Below, piece after piece: positions 26,802 through 35,532 of a DNA stretch of 64,000 nt (position 1 is its first letter; the number at the start of each line of letters is the position of its first letter). A program made the position numbers and the translations under genes. The notes beneath the pieces were generated by a model, which was not told the origin of the DNA, did not search any database, and saw nothing but the letters and a program-made list of their open reading frames with translations. The stretch covers positions 62,001 through 126,000 of the forward strand of contig NZ_JAIEPC010000014.1 in the NCBI RefSeq assembly GCF_019749955.1, read 5' to 3'. Origin of the DNA: Sphingomonas sp. Lineage in GTDB: Bacteria > Pseudomonadota > Alphaproteobacteria > Sphingomonadales > Sphingomonadaceae.

Positions 26802-28131
26802 CGCTTTCGAAGCGTAATCCGCTGAGCAGCGCGGCGACCAGCATCCCAAGCCCCGAGGCCAGCACCAGTCCGGTCGCGCCCCAGCCCTGTCCGACCAGCA
26901 CCACGCCCAGCCCGCCCGTCACGACGAAATAGGCAATGATCGAGTTAATCCCGGCCGCCACCTGATCGCCGACGGAGCGCAGTGCATAGACGAAAACGAG
27001 CTGCACCCCGTCGAACAGGATAAACCCGGCCCAGAGCGGCAGCATGCCCAGCGCGAGCAGATGGACTTCGGGCGTCGCCGGAAACGCCGCGACGACCGCG
27101 CCTGCACCGACGATCAACAACGTCGCGAGGATGCCCATCAGGGCGGCGGTCAAGGCGGCGGCGATCAACGTCCGGCGCCGCGCCTGATCGGGCACGCCTT
27201 CGCCAATCGCGTTGCCCACACGCACGCCGGTCGCCGACCCCAGCCCCATCGCGACCGAGAAAGTGACATTATGGACCGCGAACACGATCTGGAAGGCATG
27301 CGCGGTCGGCGCGCCGAGCTGCGTCGACAACGCGATCAGGATGGAGAAACCGGCAAGCTCAAGCCCCGAAGCAATGGCCGGCACCAGCCCGAACACGAAC
27401 AGCCGCCACGCGCGCACTGGTGCCGAGGCCCATGCGGCGCGCCGCAGATCGTGCAGGCCGCGCGCCCGCGCCCGCGGTAGCGTCCAGGCGGCGGCGACCA
27501 TCCCGACCGCGCCGATCGCCGAGGCGATCGCGGTTGCCAGCGCCGCGCCGCCCGCACCGAGCATCGGCAAACCCAGATGCCCGCCCGACAAGCTCCAGGC
27601 GAGCACGGCATTGACCGGCAGGATCGACACATTGACGATCGTCACACGCTGCGGCCGGCTGACGCCTTCCAGAAAAAAGCTGATCGCGATCATGACCAGC
27701 TGGAACGGAAAGGCGATGGCGAACAGCCGTACAACATGCGCGGTCGCGTCAAGCTGCTGCGGGGCCACGCCCATCAAGCCGAGCATCGGCACCGCAAACA
27801 CCGCCATCGCCGCGCCAATCACCAGCCCGAGCGCCAGCGCCAAGACCAGCCCGTCGCGCAGCACTTGCCCCGTCTCCGGCAAATCCTCGGCCCCGTCGGC
27901 GCGTGATGCGAAGACGAGGATGCCCGACAGGCACCCAATCGCGGCGACGATGGTAATGAACGTCAGCGCCCGGCTGCCCCCCAGAATTGCGACTTGTTCG
28001 GTGCTGACCAACCCCACAACAATGACATCGGTGACATGCAGGATCGTCCAGTTGAGGCTCGTCAGCATCACCGGCCACGCGAGGCCGAGCAACTGGCGCG
28101 CTTCGGGGGCAAGGCGTTGGGCAAAAGTCAT
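26773..28131 (-). CDS. MATE-family multidrug efflux transporter
   Basis: 452 residues with twelve predicted membrane helices in two halves, the MATE layout. Recognisable blocks are LLGLAWPVMLTSLNWTILHVTDVIVVGLVS at the start, SFFLEGVSRPQRVTIVNVSILPVNAVLAW near helix 5-6, and VFAVHNVTFSVAMGLGSATGVRVGNAIGEG in the second half. It probably extrudes cationic or lipophilic compounds in exchange for protons or sodium; the substrate is unknown. The gene overlaps the zinc-ribbon gene at its 3' end, and its 5' side faces tRNA-Leu. Confidence 0.93.
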   Translation of the reverse strand: MTFAQRLAPEARQLLGLAWPVMLTSLNWTILHVTDVIVVGLVSTEQVAILGGSRALTFITIVAAIGCLSGILVFASRADGAEDLPETGQVLRDGLVLALALGLVIGAAMAVFAVPMLGLMGVAPQQLDATAHVVRLFAIAFPFQLVMIAISFFLEGVSRPQRVTIVNVSILPVNAVLAWSLSGGHLGLPMLGAGGAALATAIASAIGAVGMVAAAWTLPRARARGLHDLRRAAWASAPVRAWRLFVFGLVPAIASGLELAGFSILIALSTQLGAPTAHAFQIVFAVHNVTFSVAMGLGSATGVRVGNAIGEGVPDQARRRTLIAAALTAALMGILATLLIVGAGAVVAAFPATPEVHLLALGMLPLWAGFILFDGVQLVFVYALRSVGDQVAAGINSIIAYFVVTGGLGVVLVGQGWGATGLVLASGLGMLVAALLSGLRFESVSRRSPTQS

Positions 28132-28253
28132 CGCAAGGCGCCATAGGCGGCTGCTTCCCCGACGCCAATGATCATTGCCGCTTGTAAGCCGCCAAGGGCT
28201 TTGCTACGGGCGCGCTCCTGCCAGCCACCGGCGATGCCGGCGGTCTATCACGT

Positions 28254-28340
28254 GCGGTCGTGGCGGAACTGGTAGACGCGCAACGTTGAGGTCGTTGTGG
28301 GCGAAAGCCCGTGGAAGTTCGAGTCTTCTCGACCGCACCA
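28254..28340 (+). tRNA. tRNA-Leu (anticodon GAG)
   Basis: The 87-nt sequence folds as a class II tRNA. The acceptor stem pairs GCGGTCG (28254-28260) with CGACCGC (28330-28336), followed by discriminator A and an encoded CCA. The anticodon stem CAACG/CGTTG encloses loop TTGAGGT, giving anticodon GAG for CUC/CUU leucine codons. A long variable arm (TGGGCGAAAGCCCG) and the T-arm GTTCGAGTCTT are present. Confidence 0.97.
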
Positions 28341-28347
28341 GATATTG

Positions 28348-28373
28348 GACGCCGCCGACCCTCAGGCGGCGTC
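28348..28373 (+). terminator. Hairpin just downstream of tRNA-Leu
   Basis: GACGCCGCC (28348-28356) and GGCGGCGTC (28365-28373) form a perfect 9-bp GC-rich stem with an 8-base loop, 7 bp after the tRNA. No T-run follows, so termination would rest on the hairpin alone or it serves as a 3' processing boundary. Confidence 0.5.
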
Positions 28374-28392
28374 ACTCCCCCACCCGGAATCC

Positions 28393-28500
28393 GACCTGCC
28401 TACCTCGACCCGTTCGTTTCGAGCGAAGTCGAGAGACGCTTGCGCGCCGCCTTTGGCCTGTTTCTCGACGTCGCTCGAAACGAACGGGGGCAGGTAGGTC
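28393..28500. repeat. Palindromic repeat (TTCGT..CGAGCGAAGTCGAG type), second copy
   Basis: The left arm (28393-28437) and right arm (28460-28500) are near-perfect inverse complements sharing the core CGTTCGTTTCGAGCGA and GACCT/AGGTC ends. It is the same family as the element at 19963-20053. It lies between tRNA-Leu and the 3' end of the NTF2-like gene, again a position where a bidirectional hairpin terminator would be useful. Confidence 0.8.
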
Positions 28501-28518
28501 GCGCCGCGCGATCCGGGC

Positions 28519-28983
28519 CTAAAGCCCCATATCGCTCAGCCCCGGATGATCGGCGGGTCGCGGCCCCAGCGGCCAGCGGAACAGCCGCCCCGCTTCGTCG
28601 ATCTTCACATCATTCACCGATGCCTCGCGCCGGGTCATCAGCCCTTCGCCGTCGAATTGCCATTGCTCATTGCCATAGCAGCGCCACCATTGGCCGCTGG
28701 CGTCATGACATTCATAGACGAAGCGCACCGCGATCCGGTCGTCGGTGAAGGCCCAGACTTCCTTGACCAGCCGATATTCATGCTCGGAAGCCCATTTGCG
28801 CGTGAGCATATCGACAATCGCGGGCCGCCCGTTGAAGAATTCTTCCCGCGTCCGCCAGCGGCTGTCTTCGCTATAGGCCAGCGACACTCGCTCGGGGTCG
28901 CGGCTGTTCCAGGCGTCTTCGGCGAGCCGCGCCTTTTGCGCGGCGGTATCAGCAGTAAAGGGCGGCAGCGGGGGACGGGCCAT
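28519..28983 (-). CDS. NTF2/SnoaL-like protein (DUF1348)
   Basis: A 154-residue cytoplasmic protein of the NTF2-like cone fold, DUF1348 type: [52 protein letters not shown], then [43 protein letters not shown]. The Trp-rich and Arg-rich pattern is strongly conserved in the family, but no reaction has been assigned that I know of. It is a single gene reading toward the palindromic repeat after tRNA-Leu, and it diverges from msrB. Confidence 0.92.
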   Translation of the reverse strand: MARPPLPPFTADTAAQKARLAEDAWNSRDPERVSLAYSEDSRWRTREEFFNGRPAIVDMLTRKWASEHEYRLVKEVWAFTDDRIAVRFVYECHDASGQWWRCYGNEQWQFDGEGLMTRREASVNDVKIDEAGRLFRWPLGPRPADHPGLSDMGL

Positions 28984-29163
28984 GGTCGAGTCTCCGGGCG
29001 GGGGTTCGGCGCTCGTCTAGCCCAGTATGGTGACACACCAAAAGCGCTTGTTATGGTGCCGATTGAGCATCGACGCCGCGCGCGCGACACGGCACCTCTT
29101 GTCGATCGCTGCGGCGGCTCCATTTATGGGAGCGACCACCCAAGCCGCGTCTGGAGAGCCCAA

Positions 29164-29562
29164 ATGGACAAGATCGACCTGCCCGAAAGCGAATGGCGCG
29201 CGCGGCTGAGCCCCGAACAATATCATGTGCTGCGCGAAGCCGGCACCGAGCGCGCCTTCACAGGCAAATATAACGACAACAAGGCCGATGGCATTTATGC
29301 CTGCGCCGCCTGCGGGCTCGACTTGTTCGACAGCGCCGACAAATATGATTCGGGATCGGGCTGGCCGAGCTTTTCGCAGCCGATCGGTGCCGATCACGTG
29401 ACCGACCACACCGACACCAGCCACGGCATGCGGCGCATCGAATCGCGCTGCGCGCGGTGCGACGGGCACCTTGGCCATGTGTTTCCAGACGGCCCGCCGC
29501 CGACGGGGCTGCGCTATTGCATGAATTCGCTGAGCCTTGATTTTCGGCCGCGCGGTGACTGA
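29164..29562 (+). CDS. msrB: Peptide-methionine (R)-S-oxide reductase
   Basis: A 132-residue MsrB that repairs methionine-R-sulfoxide in oxidised proteins with thioredoxin as reductant. The structural zinc is held by CAAC (about 43-46) and CARC (about 97-100). Catalytic elements are [12 protein letters not shown] and the active-site Cys in RYCMNSLSL. The ATG at 29164 gives the normal family N-terminus; a longer in-frame stretch upstream covers the divergent gap and is rejected. The class A penicillin-binding protein gene follows after 55 bp. Confidence 0.96.
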   Translation: MDKIDLPESEWRARLSPEQYHVLREAGTERAFTGKYNDNKADGIYACAACGLDLFDSADKYDSGSGWPSFSQPIGADHVTDHTDTSHGMRRIESRCARCDGHLGHVFPDGPPPTGLRYCMNSLSLDFRPRGD

Positions 29563-29617
29563 ACGCTATCGAAGCGCTTGTCGCGTCGCACGTTAAGCCC
29601 TATTCCGCCGAGCTTCG

Positions 29618-31714
29618 ATGGCAAGTGCTTCCCTGAAAAAACCCCTGTGGCGGCGTCGGCTTGTGCTGGCGATCCAGTTGCTGTTCGGGCTGGCGCTGGT
29701 GGCGTTCGCTGCGCTGGTCGTCGCCGTCTATGTTGCACGCGCGAGCTTGCCGAGCTTCGATGAATTGAAATCATCGCCCAACGGCCAGATGATCCGCGTC
29801 CATGCCGCCGATGGCACGGTGATTGCGTCGCTGGGGCCGAGCTTCGGCGACTGGCTGTCGTACGACAAAATCCCGCAAGTGATGCGCGACGCGACGATCG
29901 CGGTCGAGGATCGCCGTTTCCTCTCGCATCCCGGCGTCGACCCGATCGCGCTTGCCCGAATCACCAAATTCGCGATCGTCAATCGCGGCACCGGGCGGCG
30001 ATTGCAGGGCGCATCGACGATCACCCAGCAGGTTGCGCGCACGATTTTCCTGACCAACAGCTATTCGGTCGGTCGCAAGGTCCGCGAGGCGATCATCGCG
30101 CTCGCGCTCGAACGCAAGTTCACCAAGGACCAGATCCTCGAACTCTATCTGAACAAAGTCTATTTCGGCGGTGGTGCCTATGGCATCGATGCAGCCGCGC
30201 GCAAATTCTTCGGCCATAGCGCCGAACAGCTCAGCCTGACCGAAGCCGCCGTCATCGCCGGGCTGGTCAAGGCGCCGTCGCATTATTCGCCGACCGCCGA
30301 TATCGACGCCGCCAAGGGCCGCGCGGGCGTGGTCATCCGGCTGATGGAGGAAACCGGCAAGATCGCGCCCGGCGAAGCGGGCAAGATCGAGTTGGCAGAC
30401 GTGCGCTTCGTGCCCGAGCCCAAGCAGAACAGCGTGCGCTATTTCACCGACTGGGCGCTGCCGCAGCTCGAAGTGCTGATCGATGAGTCGACCCGCCCGC
30501 TCGAAGTGTGGACGACGCTTGATCTCGGCGCGCAAAGGGCGGCCGATGCCGCGATCCGCGCCAATGCCCCGGCCGGCACGCAAGGCGCGCTCGTCTCGCT
30601 CGACCGCGACGGCGCGGTGCGGGCGATGGTTGGCGGCAAGGATTATGTGTCGTCGATCTACAACCGCGCAACCCAGGCCGAGCGCCAGCCGGGATCGGCG
30701 TTCAAGCTGTTCGTCTATCTCGCCGCGCTTGAAGCAGGGCATAAACCCGAAGACGCTGTCGTCGACGAACCCGTCACCATCGGCGAATGGACGCCCAAAA
30801 ATGACTCGCGCCGCAATATCGGCCCGACGACCTTGCGCAATGCCTTTGCCTATTCGATCAACACCGTTGCGGCAAAAATCGGCGACGAAGTGGGCTTCGC
30901 GACGATCGCCGACATGGCGCGGCGCTTTGGCATCACCACGCCGATCAACACTTACCCTGCAATGGTGCTCGGCACGTCGAACGTGCGGCTGATCGATCTG
31001 ACGCGCGCCTTTGCGTCAGTCGGCAACAAGGGCGTGGCGGTGACCCCTTATGGCATCACCAAAGTGACCGCGAACGGCGTCACCATTTACGCGCATGAAG
31101 TCGATCGCAGCCATGTCCTTGTCGCGCCCTTCGTCGCGCAGTCGATGACCGACCTGCTGCAAACTGCAGTCAACACCGGCACCGGCAAGGCCGCGCAGAT
31201 CGGGCGACCGGTCGCGGGCAAGACCGGCACGACCACCTCGACCAAGGACGGCTGGTTCCTCGGTTTCTCGAGCGGCCTCACCACCGGCGTGTGGATGGGG
31301 CGTGACGATGCGCAATCGGTGCGCGGGCTGCATGGCGGTACGGCGCCTGCGCGCGCCTTTGCCGACTTCATGAAGGTCGCGGTCGCCAAGCGCCCGGTCG
31401 AACAATTCGACACCGGCGTGACGTTGCCCGACGAAGCCGCCGGGTTTGGCGAGGAAAATTACTTCGGCGAGCCCGACAATGGCCTGTTCGTCGACCCCGA
31501 TGGCAATCCGGTCGAACCGCCGGCGGGGCCTCCGGTCGATCAGGCGCCCGATCAGCAGCCCGACGCGCTGCCGCCGTCAGCGCCCACGGCGCGTTACCGA
31601 CCGTCCGGCGAGCGGCTTGACGAGGATTGGCTCGACCGCGCGCTCGATCGACCCGCCACCCCGCGCCGTTCGCCCCCGGCGGCCCGCCCTCAGAGCGACC
31701 GACCGACCCAGTGA
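29618..31714 (+). CDS. Class A penicillin-binding protein (transglycosylase/transpeptidase, PBP1A type)
   Basis: A bifunctional peptidoglycan synthase of 698 residues. One membrane anchor (about 17-43) is followed by the glycosyltransferase domain, with catalytic Glu97 in AVEDRRFLSHPG and motifs GASTITQQVARTIFL and RKVREAIIALALE. The transpeptidase domain has SxxK at PGSAFK (S360, K363), the SxN motif YSINT and KTGTT. The C-terminal tail (about 620-698) is Pro-rich and probably disordered. It polymerises and cross-links glycan strands outside the inner membrane. The 3' end overlaps the convergent metalloprotease gene by 25 bp. Confidence 0.95.
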   Translation: MASASLKKPLWRRRLVLAIQLLFGLALVAFAALVVAVYVARASLPSFDELKSSPNGQMIRVHAADGTVIASLGPSFGDWLSYDKIPQVMRDATIAVEDRRFLSHPGVDPIALARITKFAIVNRGTGRRLQGASTITQQVARTIFLTNSYSVGRKVREAIIALALERKFTKDQILELYLNKVYFGGGAYGIDAAARKFFGHSAEQLSLTEAAVIAGLVKAPSHYSPTADIDAAKGRAGVVIRLMEETGKIAPGEAGKIELADVRFVPEPKQNSVRYFTDWALPQLEVLIDESTRPLEVWTTLDLGAQRAADAAIRANAPAGTQGALVSLDRDGAVRAMVGGKDYVSSIYNRATQAERQPGSAFKLFVYLAALEAGHKPEDAVVDEPVTIGEWTPKNDSRRNIGPTTLRNAFAYSINTVAAKIGDEVGFATIADMARRFGITTPINTYPAMVLGTSNVRLIDLTRAFASVGNKGVAVTPYGITKVTANGVTIYAHEVDRSHVLVAPFVAQSMTDLLQTAVNTGTGKAAQIGRPVAGKTGTTTSTKDGWFLGFSSGLTTGVWMGRDDAQSVRGLHGGTAPARAFADFMKVAVAKRPVEQFDTGVTLPDEAAGFGEENYFGEPDNGLFVDPDGNPVEPPAGPPVDQAPDQQPDALPPSAPTARYRPSGERLDEDWLDRALDRPATPRRSPPAARPQSDRPTQ

Positions 31715-32370
31715 AGCGCCGCGCCGTGGCGCTTGAGCCACGCGCGCGACCGATCGGCATCGGCACCGACGAGTGCTGCGACCTGCGCGTGGAACGCCGG
31801 ACCGTGGTGCATATGGACGCGGTGCGCGACTTCATGCGCCACTGTCGCGCGCCGCACATAGTCGGGCGCGAGAATCAGCCGCCAGCTATAGCGGATCGCG
31901 CCGCTCGACGAGCAACTGCCCCAGCGCCCGCGCGGATCACCGATGCTCACCCGGGCCACGGTGACGCCTGCGCGGTCGGCAAATTCCGCTGTCTCCGCGC
32001 TCAGCAGCGCCAGTGCCTGCGCGCGCAGCCAGCGCGTGATCCGCCCCGACAGCCCTTCGATCGGCCCACCGGACACCAGATGATCGCCAGCGAACACCAC
32101 CCGGCGCGGCGCCTTCGCATCCCAGGCGATCGTCAGCGGCGCCCCTCGAAAGGGCACGCTACCGCCGTCGATAAAGGGCTGCGGTTGCGGCAGCTTGGCA
32201 TGCTCGGCGGCAATCCAGCCGCGCTTTTCCTCGGCCCAGCGCAGCGCCGGCGCGAGCGGCGCGCGCGGCGGCAGCGTGAGTTTCACCACGCCGGTCGCCG
32301 GATCGATGCTGAGCCGGGCGCAGCGCGCACGCGGATGACGCACCACCGCGATCGGTGGCGCGCTGCTCAT
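31690..32370 (-). CDS. YgjP-type zinc metallopeptidase (DUF45, SprT-like)
   Basis: 226 residues. The family's typical RHPRARCARLSIDPATGVVKLTLPPRAPL start is followed by WIAAEHAKL, RGRWGSCSSSGAIRYSWRLILAPDYV and the zinc motif VAHEVAHRVHMHHGPAFH, with two His and a Glu in HEVAH plus a third ligand downstream. It is a predicted soluble metal-dependent hydrolase whose substrate is unknown. It is coupled to the upstream ycgN gene by a stop-start overlap at 32367-32370, forming the end of the sco-ycgN unit. Confidence 0.92.
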   Translation of the reverse strand: MSSAPPIAVVRHPRARCARLSIDPATGVVKLTLPPRAPLAPALRWAEEKRGWIAAEHAKLPQPQPFIDGGSVPFRGAPLTIAWDAKAPRRVVFAGDHLVSGGPIEGLSGRITRWLRAQALALLSAETAEFADRAGVTVARVSIGDPRGRWGSCSSSGAIRYSWRLILAPDYVRRATVAHEVAHRVHMHHGPAFHAQVAALVGADADRSRAWLKRHGAALHWVGRSL

Positions 32371-32801
32371 AGCTCCCGGTCGGTCACATGGAATTCGAGG
32401 TCGCCGGCATCGTCTTCGGATATCGTCCAGCCGCGCACCGAAATGCCCGCGCGGTGGACGGCTTCACGGTCGCCGCAGACCAGATAATGCCATTCCGCCA
32501 GCGGCTGCCCCTCGGCGCGCAAGCGATAGGCGCAGGTCGAGGGCAACCAGTCGATCGTCGCGAGCTTGCCCGGCGTCAGCCGCACGCATTCGGGGACGAA
32601 TGCGTGGCGGTGCTTGTAATTGGTGCACTGCGCGCTGCGCCGGTCGAGCAAGCGGCACGCGACATTGGTCGGGAACAGCTCGCCGGTCTCGTCATCCTCA
32701 AGCTTGTGGATGCAGCATTTGCCGCAGCCGTCGCACAGCGCCTCCCATTGCGCGCGATCAAGCTTTTCGAGCGGTATGTCCTCCCAGAAGCGCGCGCTCA
32801 T
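32367..32801 (-). CDS. ycgN: YcgN-family Cys-cluster protein
   Basis: A 144-residue UPF0260/YcgN protein. The start MSARFWEDIPLEKLDRAQWEALCDGCGKCC is followed by CRLLD, CTNYKHRHAFVPEC, CAYRL and HYLVCGDREAVHRAGISVRG. The several conserved cysteines suggest bound zinc or an iron-sulfur site; the function is not established. The ATG at 32801 matches the family start and overlaps the stop of the mini-ORF at 32798-32890 as ATGA. The same frame extends to 33053 through a tandem repeat and part of sco, which I do not think is translated in this frame. Confidence 0.93.
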   Translation of the reverse strand: MSARFWEDIPLEKLDRAQWEALCDGCGKCCIHKLEDDETGELFPTNVACRLLDRRSAQCTNYKHRHAFVPECVRLTPGKLATIDWLPSTCAYRLRAEGQPLAEWHYLVCGDREAVHRAGISVRGWTISEDDAGDLEFHVTDREL

Positions 32802-32890
32802 CTTGCGCGCCGTTTGAAATGGGCGCTCGTCGCGCGTGCCGTTAGAAATTGGGCGCTCATCGCGCGTGGCGTTAGAAATTGGGCGCTCAT
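32798..32890 (-). CDS. Tandem-repeat mini-ORF linking sco and ycgN
   Basis: A 30-codon frame starts at an ATG that overlaps the sco stop as ATGA (32890-32887) and ends at a TGA overlapping the ycgN ATG (32801-32798). It is built of a repeated 30-bp unit, each encoding a version of MSAQFLTPRA; the third copy is diverged (TSAHFKRRAR). The peptide is short, basic and has no signal or membrane segment. It may be a real peptide, or simply a relay that carries ribosomes from sco to ycgN. Every unit restates the ATGAGCGC start sequence of ycgN, suggesting origin by duplication of that start region. Confidence 0.5.
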   Translation of the reverse strand: MSAQFLTPRAMSAQFLTARATSAHFKRRAR

Positions 32891-32900
32891 CGCGCCCAGC
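32811..32900. repeat. 30-bp tandem repeat at the sco-ycgN junction
   Basis: Units at 32841-32870 and 32871-32900 differ by only a few bases in 30; a more diverged 29-bp copy precedes them (32812-32840). A weaker echo at the ycgN start (GCGCGCTCAT) completes the series. The array spans the end of sco and the whole mini-ORF between sco and ycgN. Confidence 0.85.
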
Positions 32901-33474
32901 GCCGGATTTCGGCAGCGATGACCTCGGGCTTGCCATCTTGCGAGAGCAAGGCCAGCGGCTTGCCGTCGGGGCTGAACAAATAGGCCTGGCGTGAATGGTT
33001 GACGGTATAGCCGCCATCAGCCGTCTTGCCCTGCGGCTGATAGAAAATCGCATATTCCTTGGCGACCGCTGCGATTGCTTGCGGCGTGCCGGTCAACCCG
33101 ACCATGCGCGGATGAAAGGCGCGCACGAATTGCTTGAGCACCGGCGGCGTGTCGCGCACCGGATCGACGCTGACGAAGATCGGGACGATGCGGGCGCCGA
33201 GCTTGGGGTCGCTTGCCTCGACCTGCTTCAACCCAGCGGCGAGATTCTGGACATCGACCGGGCAGACATCGGGGCAATAGGTATAGCCGAAATAGATGAT
33301 CCGGAACTTGCCCGCAAAATCGCGGTCGCTGGCTTGCTTGCCATCCTGGTCGGTCAAGGTGAAAGGCCCGCCGATCGCAGCCCCTGCCAGCGGCGGCGTT
33401 TCGACAGGCGGCGAGCAGCCGGGCAGCAACAGCAGCGCGGCCAGGGCAAGCTTCACGAAATGACGGTGGTTCAT
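32887..33474 (-). CDS. SCO1/SenC-family copper chaperone (lipoprotein)
   Basis: 195 residues. A lipoprotein signal peptide ends in LLLLPGC (lipobox, lipidated Cys about residue 20), followed by a thioredoxin-fold domain with the copper-binding CPDVC motif (YFGYTYCPDVCPVD) and the distal His in YTVNHSRQAYLF. SCO proteins deliver copper or reduce cysteines for the CuA centre of cytochrome oxidase. The ATG at 33474 gives the signal peptide; the frame to 33513 adds non-signal residues. The gene heads a coupled series: sco, mini-ORF, ycgN, metallopeptidase. Confidence 0.93.
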   Translation of the reverse strand: MNHRHFVKLALAALLLLPGCSPPVETPPLAGAAIGGPFTLTDQDGKQASDRDFAGKFRIIYFGYTYCPDVCPVDVQNLAAGLKQVEASDPKLGARIVPIFVSVDPVRDTPPVLKQFVRAFHPRMVGLTGTPQAIAAVAKEYAIFYQPQGKTADGGYTVNHSRQAYLFSPDGKPLALLSQDGKPEVIAAEIRRWAR

Positions 33475-33560
33475 GGCATCGTCAGCCATGATCTGGTAGC
33501 GAAGCCGATGCAAGCCCTGCCAAGGGCGCGTACCGATCGTAGCAGGGGTAATGAGTGACG

Positions 33561-34181
33561 ATGACTTTGCGCAGCTTTCATATCGCCGCGATGGTCGGCA
33601 CCTTTGTGATCGCCAGTCCCGCGATGGCCCAACTCGGCCAGTCGGACAGCTACAAGTTTCTTGAAGCGATCCGCGAGGCCAAGAGCGATCCGAGCAAGGG
33701 CGCGGAAATCACCGAATTTCTCAACAAGCCCGGCACGACGATCGTCAACACGCAGGATTACAGTACCCGCGAGACCGCGCTCCACATCGTCGCGAAGCGC
33801 AACGACGTGCTCTACACGCGCTTTCTGCTGCAAAAGGGCGCCGATCCCAACCTGCGCGACCTGCGCGGCAACACGCCGCTGCTGGCGGCGGTGTCGGCGG
33901 GCGCCGATTCGGTGATCTCGTATCTGATCAAGGGTCGCGCCAATGTGAATCTGGCGAACCGGGCGGGGGAGACGCCGCTGATCCGCGCCGTCCAGCTGCG
34001 CAACATCAATGTCACCCGCGATCTGCTGGCGGCGGGCGCCGACGCCGATCAGGTCGACAATATCGCCGGTCGTTCGGCGCGCGACTATGCAACCGAGGAC
34101 AAGCGCTTCCAGACGCTGGCCGAGTTGTTCGCCGCCATCCCCAAGCGTGATCGCCGCGCCACTGTGGGGCCGTCGCTTTAA
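33561..34181 (+). CDS. Secreted ankyrin-repeat protein
   Basis: 206 residues. The signal peptide (MTLRSFHIAAMVGTFVIASPAMA, cleavage about 23) precedes a region with three to four ankyrin repeats, for example ETALHIVAKRNDVLYTRFLLQKGADPNLRDLRGNTPLLAAVSAG, then VISYLIKGRANVNLANRAGETPLIRAVQ and DLLAAGADADQVDNIAGRSARDYA. It should act as a periplasmic protein-binding scaffold. The ATG at 33561 is favoured; a GTG two codons upstream is an alternative. It diverges from sco and is convergent with mmcB; no partner is indicated. Confidence 0.88.
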   Translation: MTLRSFHIAAMVGTFVIASPAMAQLGQSDSYKFLEAIREAKSDPSKGAEITEFLNKPGTTIVNTQDYSTRETALHIVAKRNDVLYTRFLLQKGADPNLRDLRGNTPLLAAVSAGADSVISYLIKGRANVNLANRAGETPLIRAVQLRNINVTRDLLAAGADADQVDNIAGRSARDYATEDKRFQTLAELFAAIPKRDRRATVGPSL

Positions 34182-34200
34182 GCGCTGCCCCAAGCTGCGG

Positions 34201-34689
34201 CTAAATCGCCTCGGCGTCGGGATCGATCAGCAACGTCAACCGCCGCGCCGCGCGGCGGGCAAAGGCAAGCGTCTCGCGCTTGCGGGCTGGCGCCGCAATC
34301 GGCACGCTGTGCGCTTCGCGGACGATCGACGCATCATAACGGTCAGCAATGATCACGCCCGTTCGTTCGGGCAGAAACACCGGCGTGTCGAGCGGGCTGA
34401 TGTCAAAACCCAGCGGCACGGCCCAGAAGAAGCGATCACAATGCGCCAGATAATCGGGCCATTTGCCGTCGCCCAGCAAATCAGCGCGCGACACCTTGAT
34501 CTCGACGATCACGATGTGCCCGCGCGCATCAATCGCCATCAGGTCGGCGCGGCGCCCGCCGTCGAGCGGGACTTCGCCGATCGCCACCAGATCATGGCGC
34601 AGGAACATGCGCGTCACGCCGCGCACGACATCGGCAGCGCAGAGCCGGTCGGCGGGGCTGGGCACAAACGGGTCGGGCAGCGAGTTCAT
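34201..34689 (-). CDS. mmcB: MmcB-family DNA repair protein
   Basis: 162 residues of the alphaproteobacterial MmcB family (formerly DUF1052), linked in Caulobacter to tolerance of DNA cross-linking by mitomycin C. The chain has a PD-(D/E)XK-like nuclease core: DLVAIGEVPLDGGRRADLMAIDARGHIVIVEIKVSRADLL, with the Asp in RADLM and the E-x-K in VEIKVS. It also shows GKWPDYLAHCDRFFWAVP and DRYDASIVREA. No signal peptide or membrane span. It is convergent with the ankyrin gene and follows the cell-wall hydrolase gene on the same strand. Confidence 0.9.
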   Translation of the reverse strand: MNSLPDPFVPSPADRLCAADVVRGVTRMFLRHDLVAIGEVPLDGGRRADLMAIDARGHIVIVEIKVSRADLLGDGKWPDYLAHCDRFFWAVPLGFDISPLDTPVFLPERTGVIIADRYDASIVREAHSVPIAAPARKRETLAFARRAARRLTLLIDPDAEAI

Positions 34690-34743
34690 CGCTGCCCGGC
34701 TAGAACATTACACGAACAATTGGAAGCGCGTTACGCGCCGCGA

Positions 34744-35379
34744 TCACCGGTAGAAGACGTGGCGCCCGATCGTCGCGACGCGCTGGCGCCCCCAATTGGG
34801 CGACACCCGCGTGGCGTGGAAATACATCGCGCTGGCGACCGGGCTTTCCCACTGGCGGTCGAGCGCGAGTTGGGCAACCGCAAGCGCGGTGCGATAGGCA
34901 CGATTGGCGACGCCCGGCGACGCCATCTGGCCGCCCCGCACGAACGAGAATTGGCCGGGCTGCGTCACCACGCCGCACACCGTGCGCGGGAAGCGGCCCG
35001 ATTTGCTGCGGTTGAGAATCACATGGGCGACGCCAAGCTGGCCCGCGAGCGGCTCGCCCTTGGCTTCATAATAGACTGCCGTGGCGAGGCAGCGCAGATC
35101 CTCGCTCACCTCATCAGACAGCGTCTGGGTAGCGACAGCGTCGGAAAGCGACACCGGGCGCTCAACGGGCGCAACCGGGGCAGGCGTATCAATCGGTGCC
35201 AGGGCTTCGAACGTCGTCTCGGTCGGAACCACTGTCGGGACCGGGACGTTCTTGGGCGTGAGCGGAGTCACGAGGAGCGGCTTGTCGAGCATAAAGGCCA
35301 GACCGGGCGTGCCGGTTGCGACCAGGGTCGACGCGCAGAGCATTGCCGCAAGGGCGGCAGTTCGGATCGGAAAGTGCAT
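34744..35379 (-). CDS. SleB-type cell wall hydrolase
   Basis: 211 residues: a signal peptide (about 1-28), a Pro/Val/Thr-rich linker (about 30-85) and a C-terminal Hydrolase_2 (SleB) domain. The domain shows LRCLATAVYYEAKGEPLAGQLGVAHVILNRSKSGRFPRTVCGVVTQPGQFSFV, with the catalytic Glu in YYEAKGE, and SAMYFHATRVSPNW. Such lytic enzymes cut the glycan strand of peptidoglycan in the periplasm. The 153-bp gap upstream (35380-35532) must hold its promoter; I see no clear palindrome there. Confidence 0.92.
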   Translation of the reverse strand: MHFPIRTAALAAMLCASTLVATGTPGLAFMLDKPLLVTPLTPKNVPVPTVVPTETTFEALAPIDTPAPVAPVERPVSLSDAVATQTLSDEVSEDLRCLATAVYYEAKGEPLAGQLGVAHVILNRSKSGRFPRTVCGVVTQPGQFSFVRGGQMASPGVANRAYRTALAVAQLALDRQWESPVASAMYFHATRVSPNWGRQRVATIGRHVFYR

Positions 35380-35532
35380 TGACCGTCATATTATGCGGTG
35401 GGTGCGCGGATCGATCGACCCTATGGTCATCGTTCCGGGCGTGCCCCCCGACTGCGTAACCGACCGATATCGCACATCAGCCAGCACAACGCGTTTTCGA
35501 GGCGGCCCCGTTGCGCGCATCGCGTTAACGGG

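Noticed and set aside
32367..33053. Longer YcgN beginning at 33053
   Set aside because: The extra N-terminal part translates the sco gene and the tandem repeat in a different frame; YcgN proteins begin with the MSARFWED-type start at 32801.
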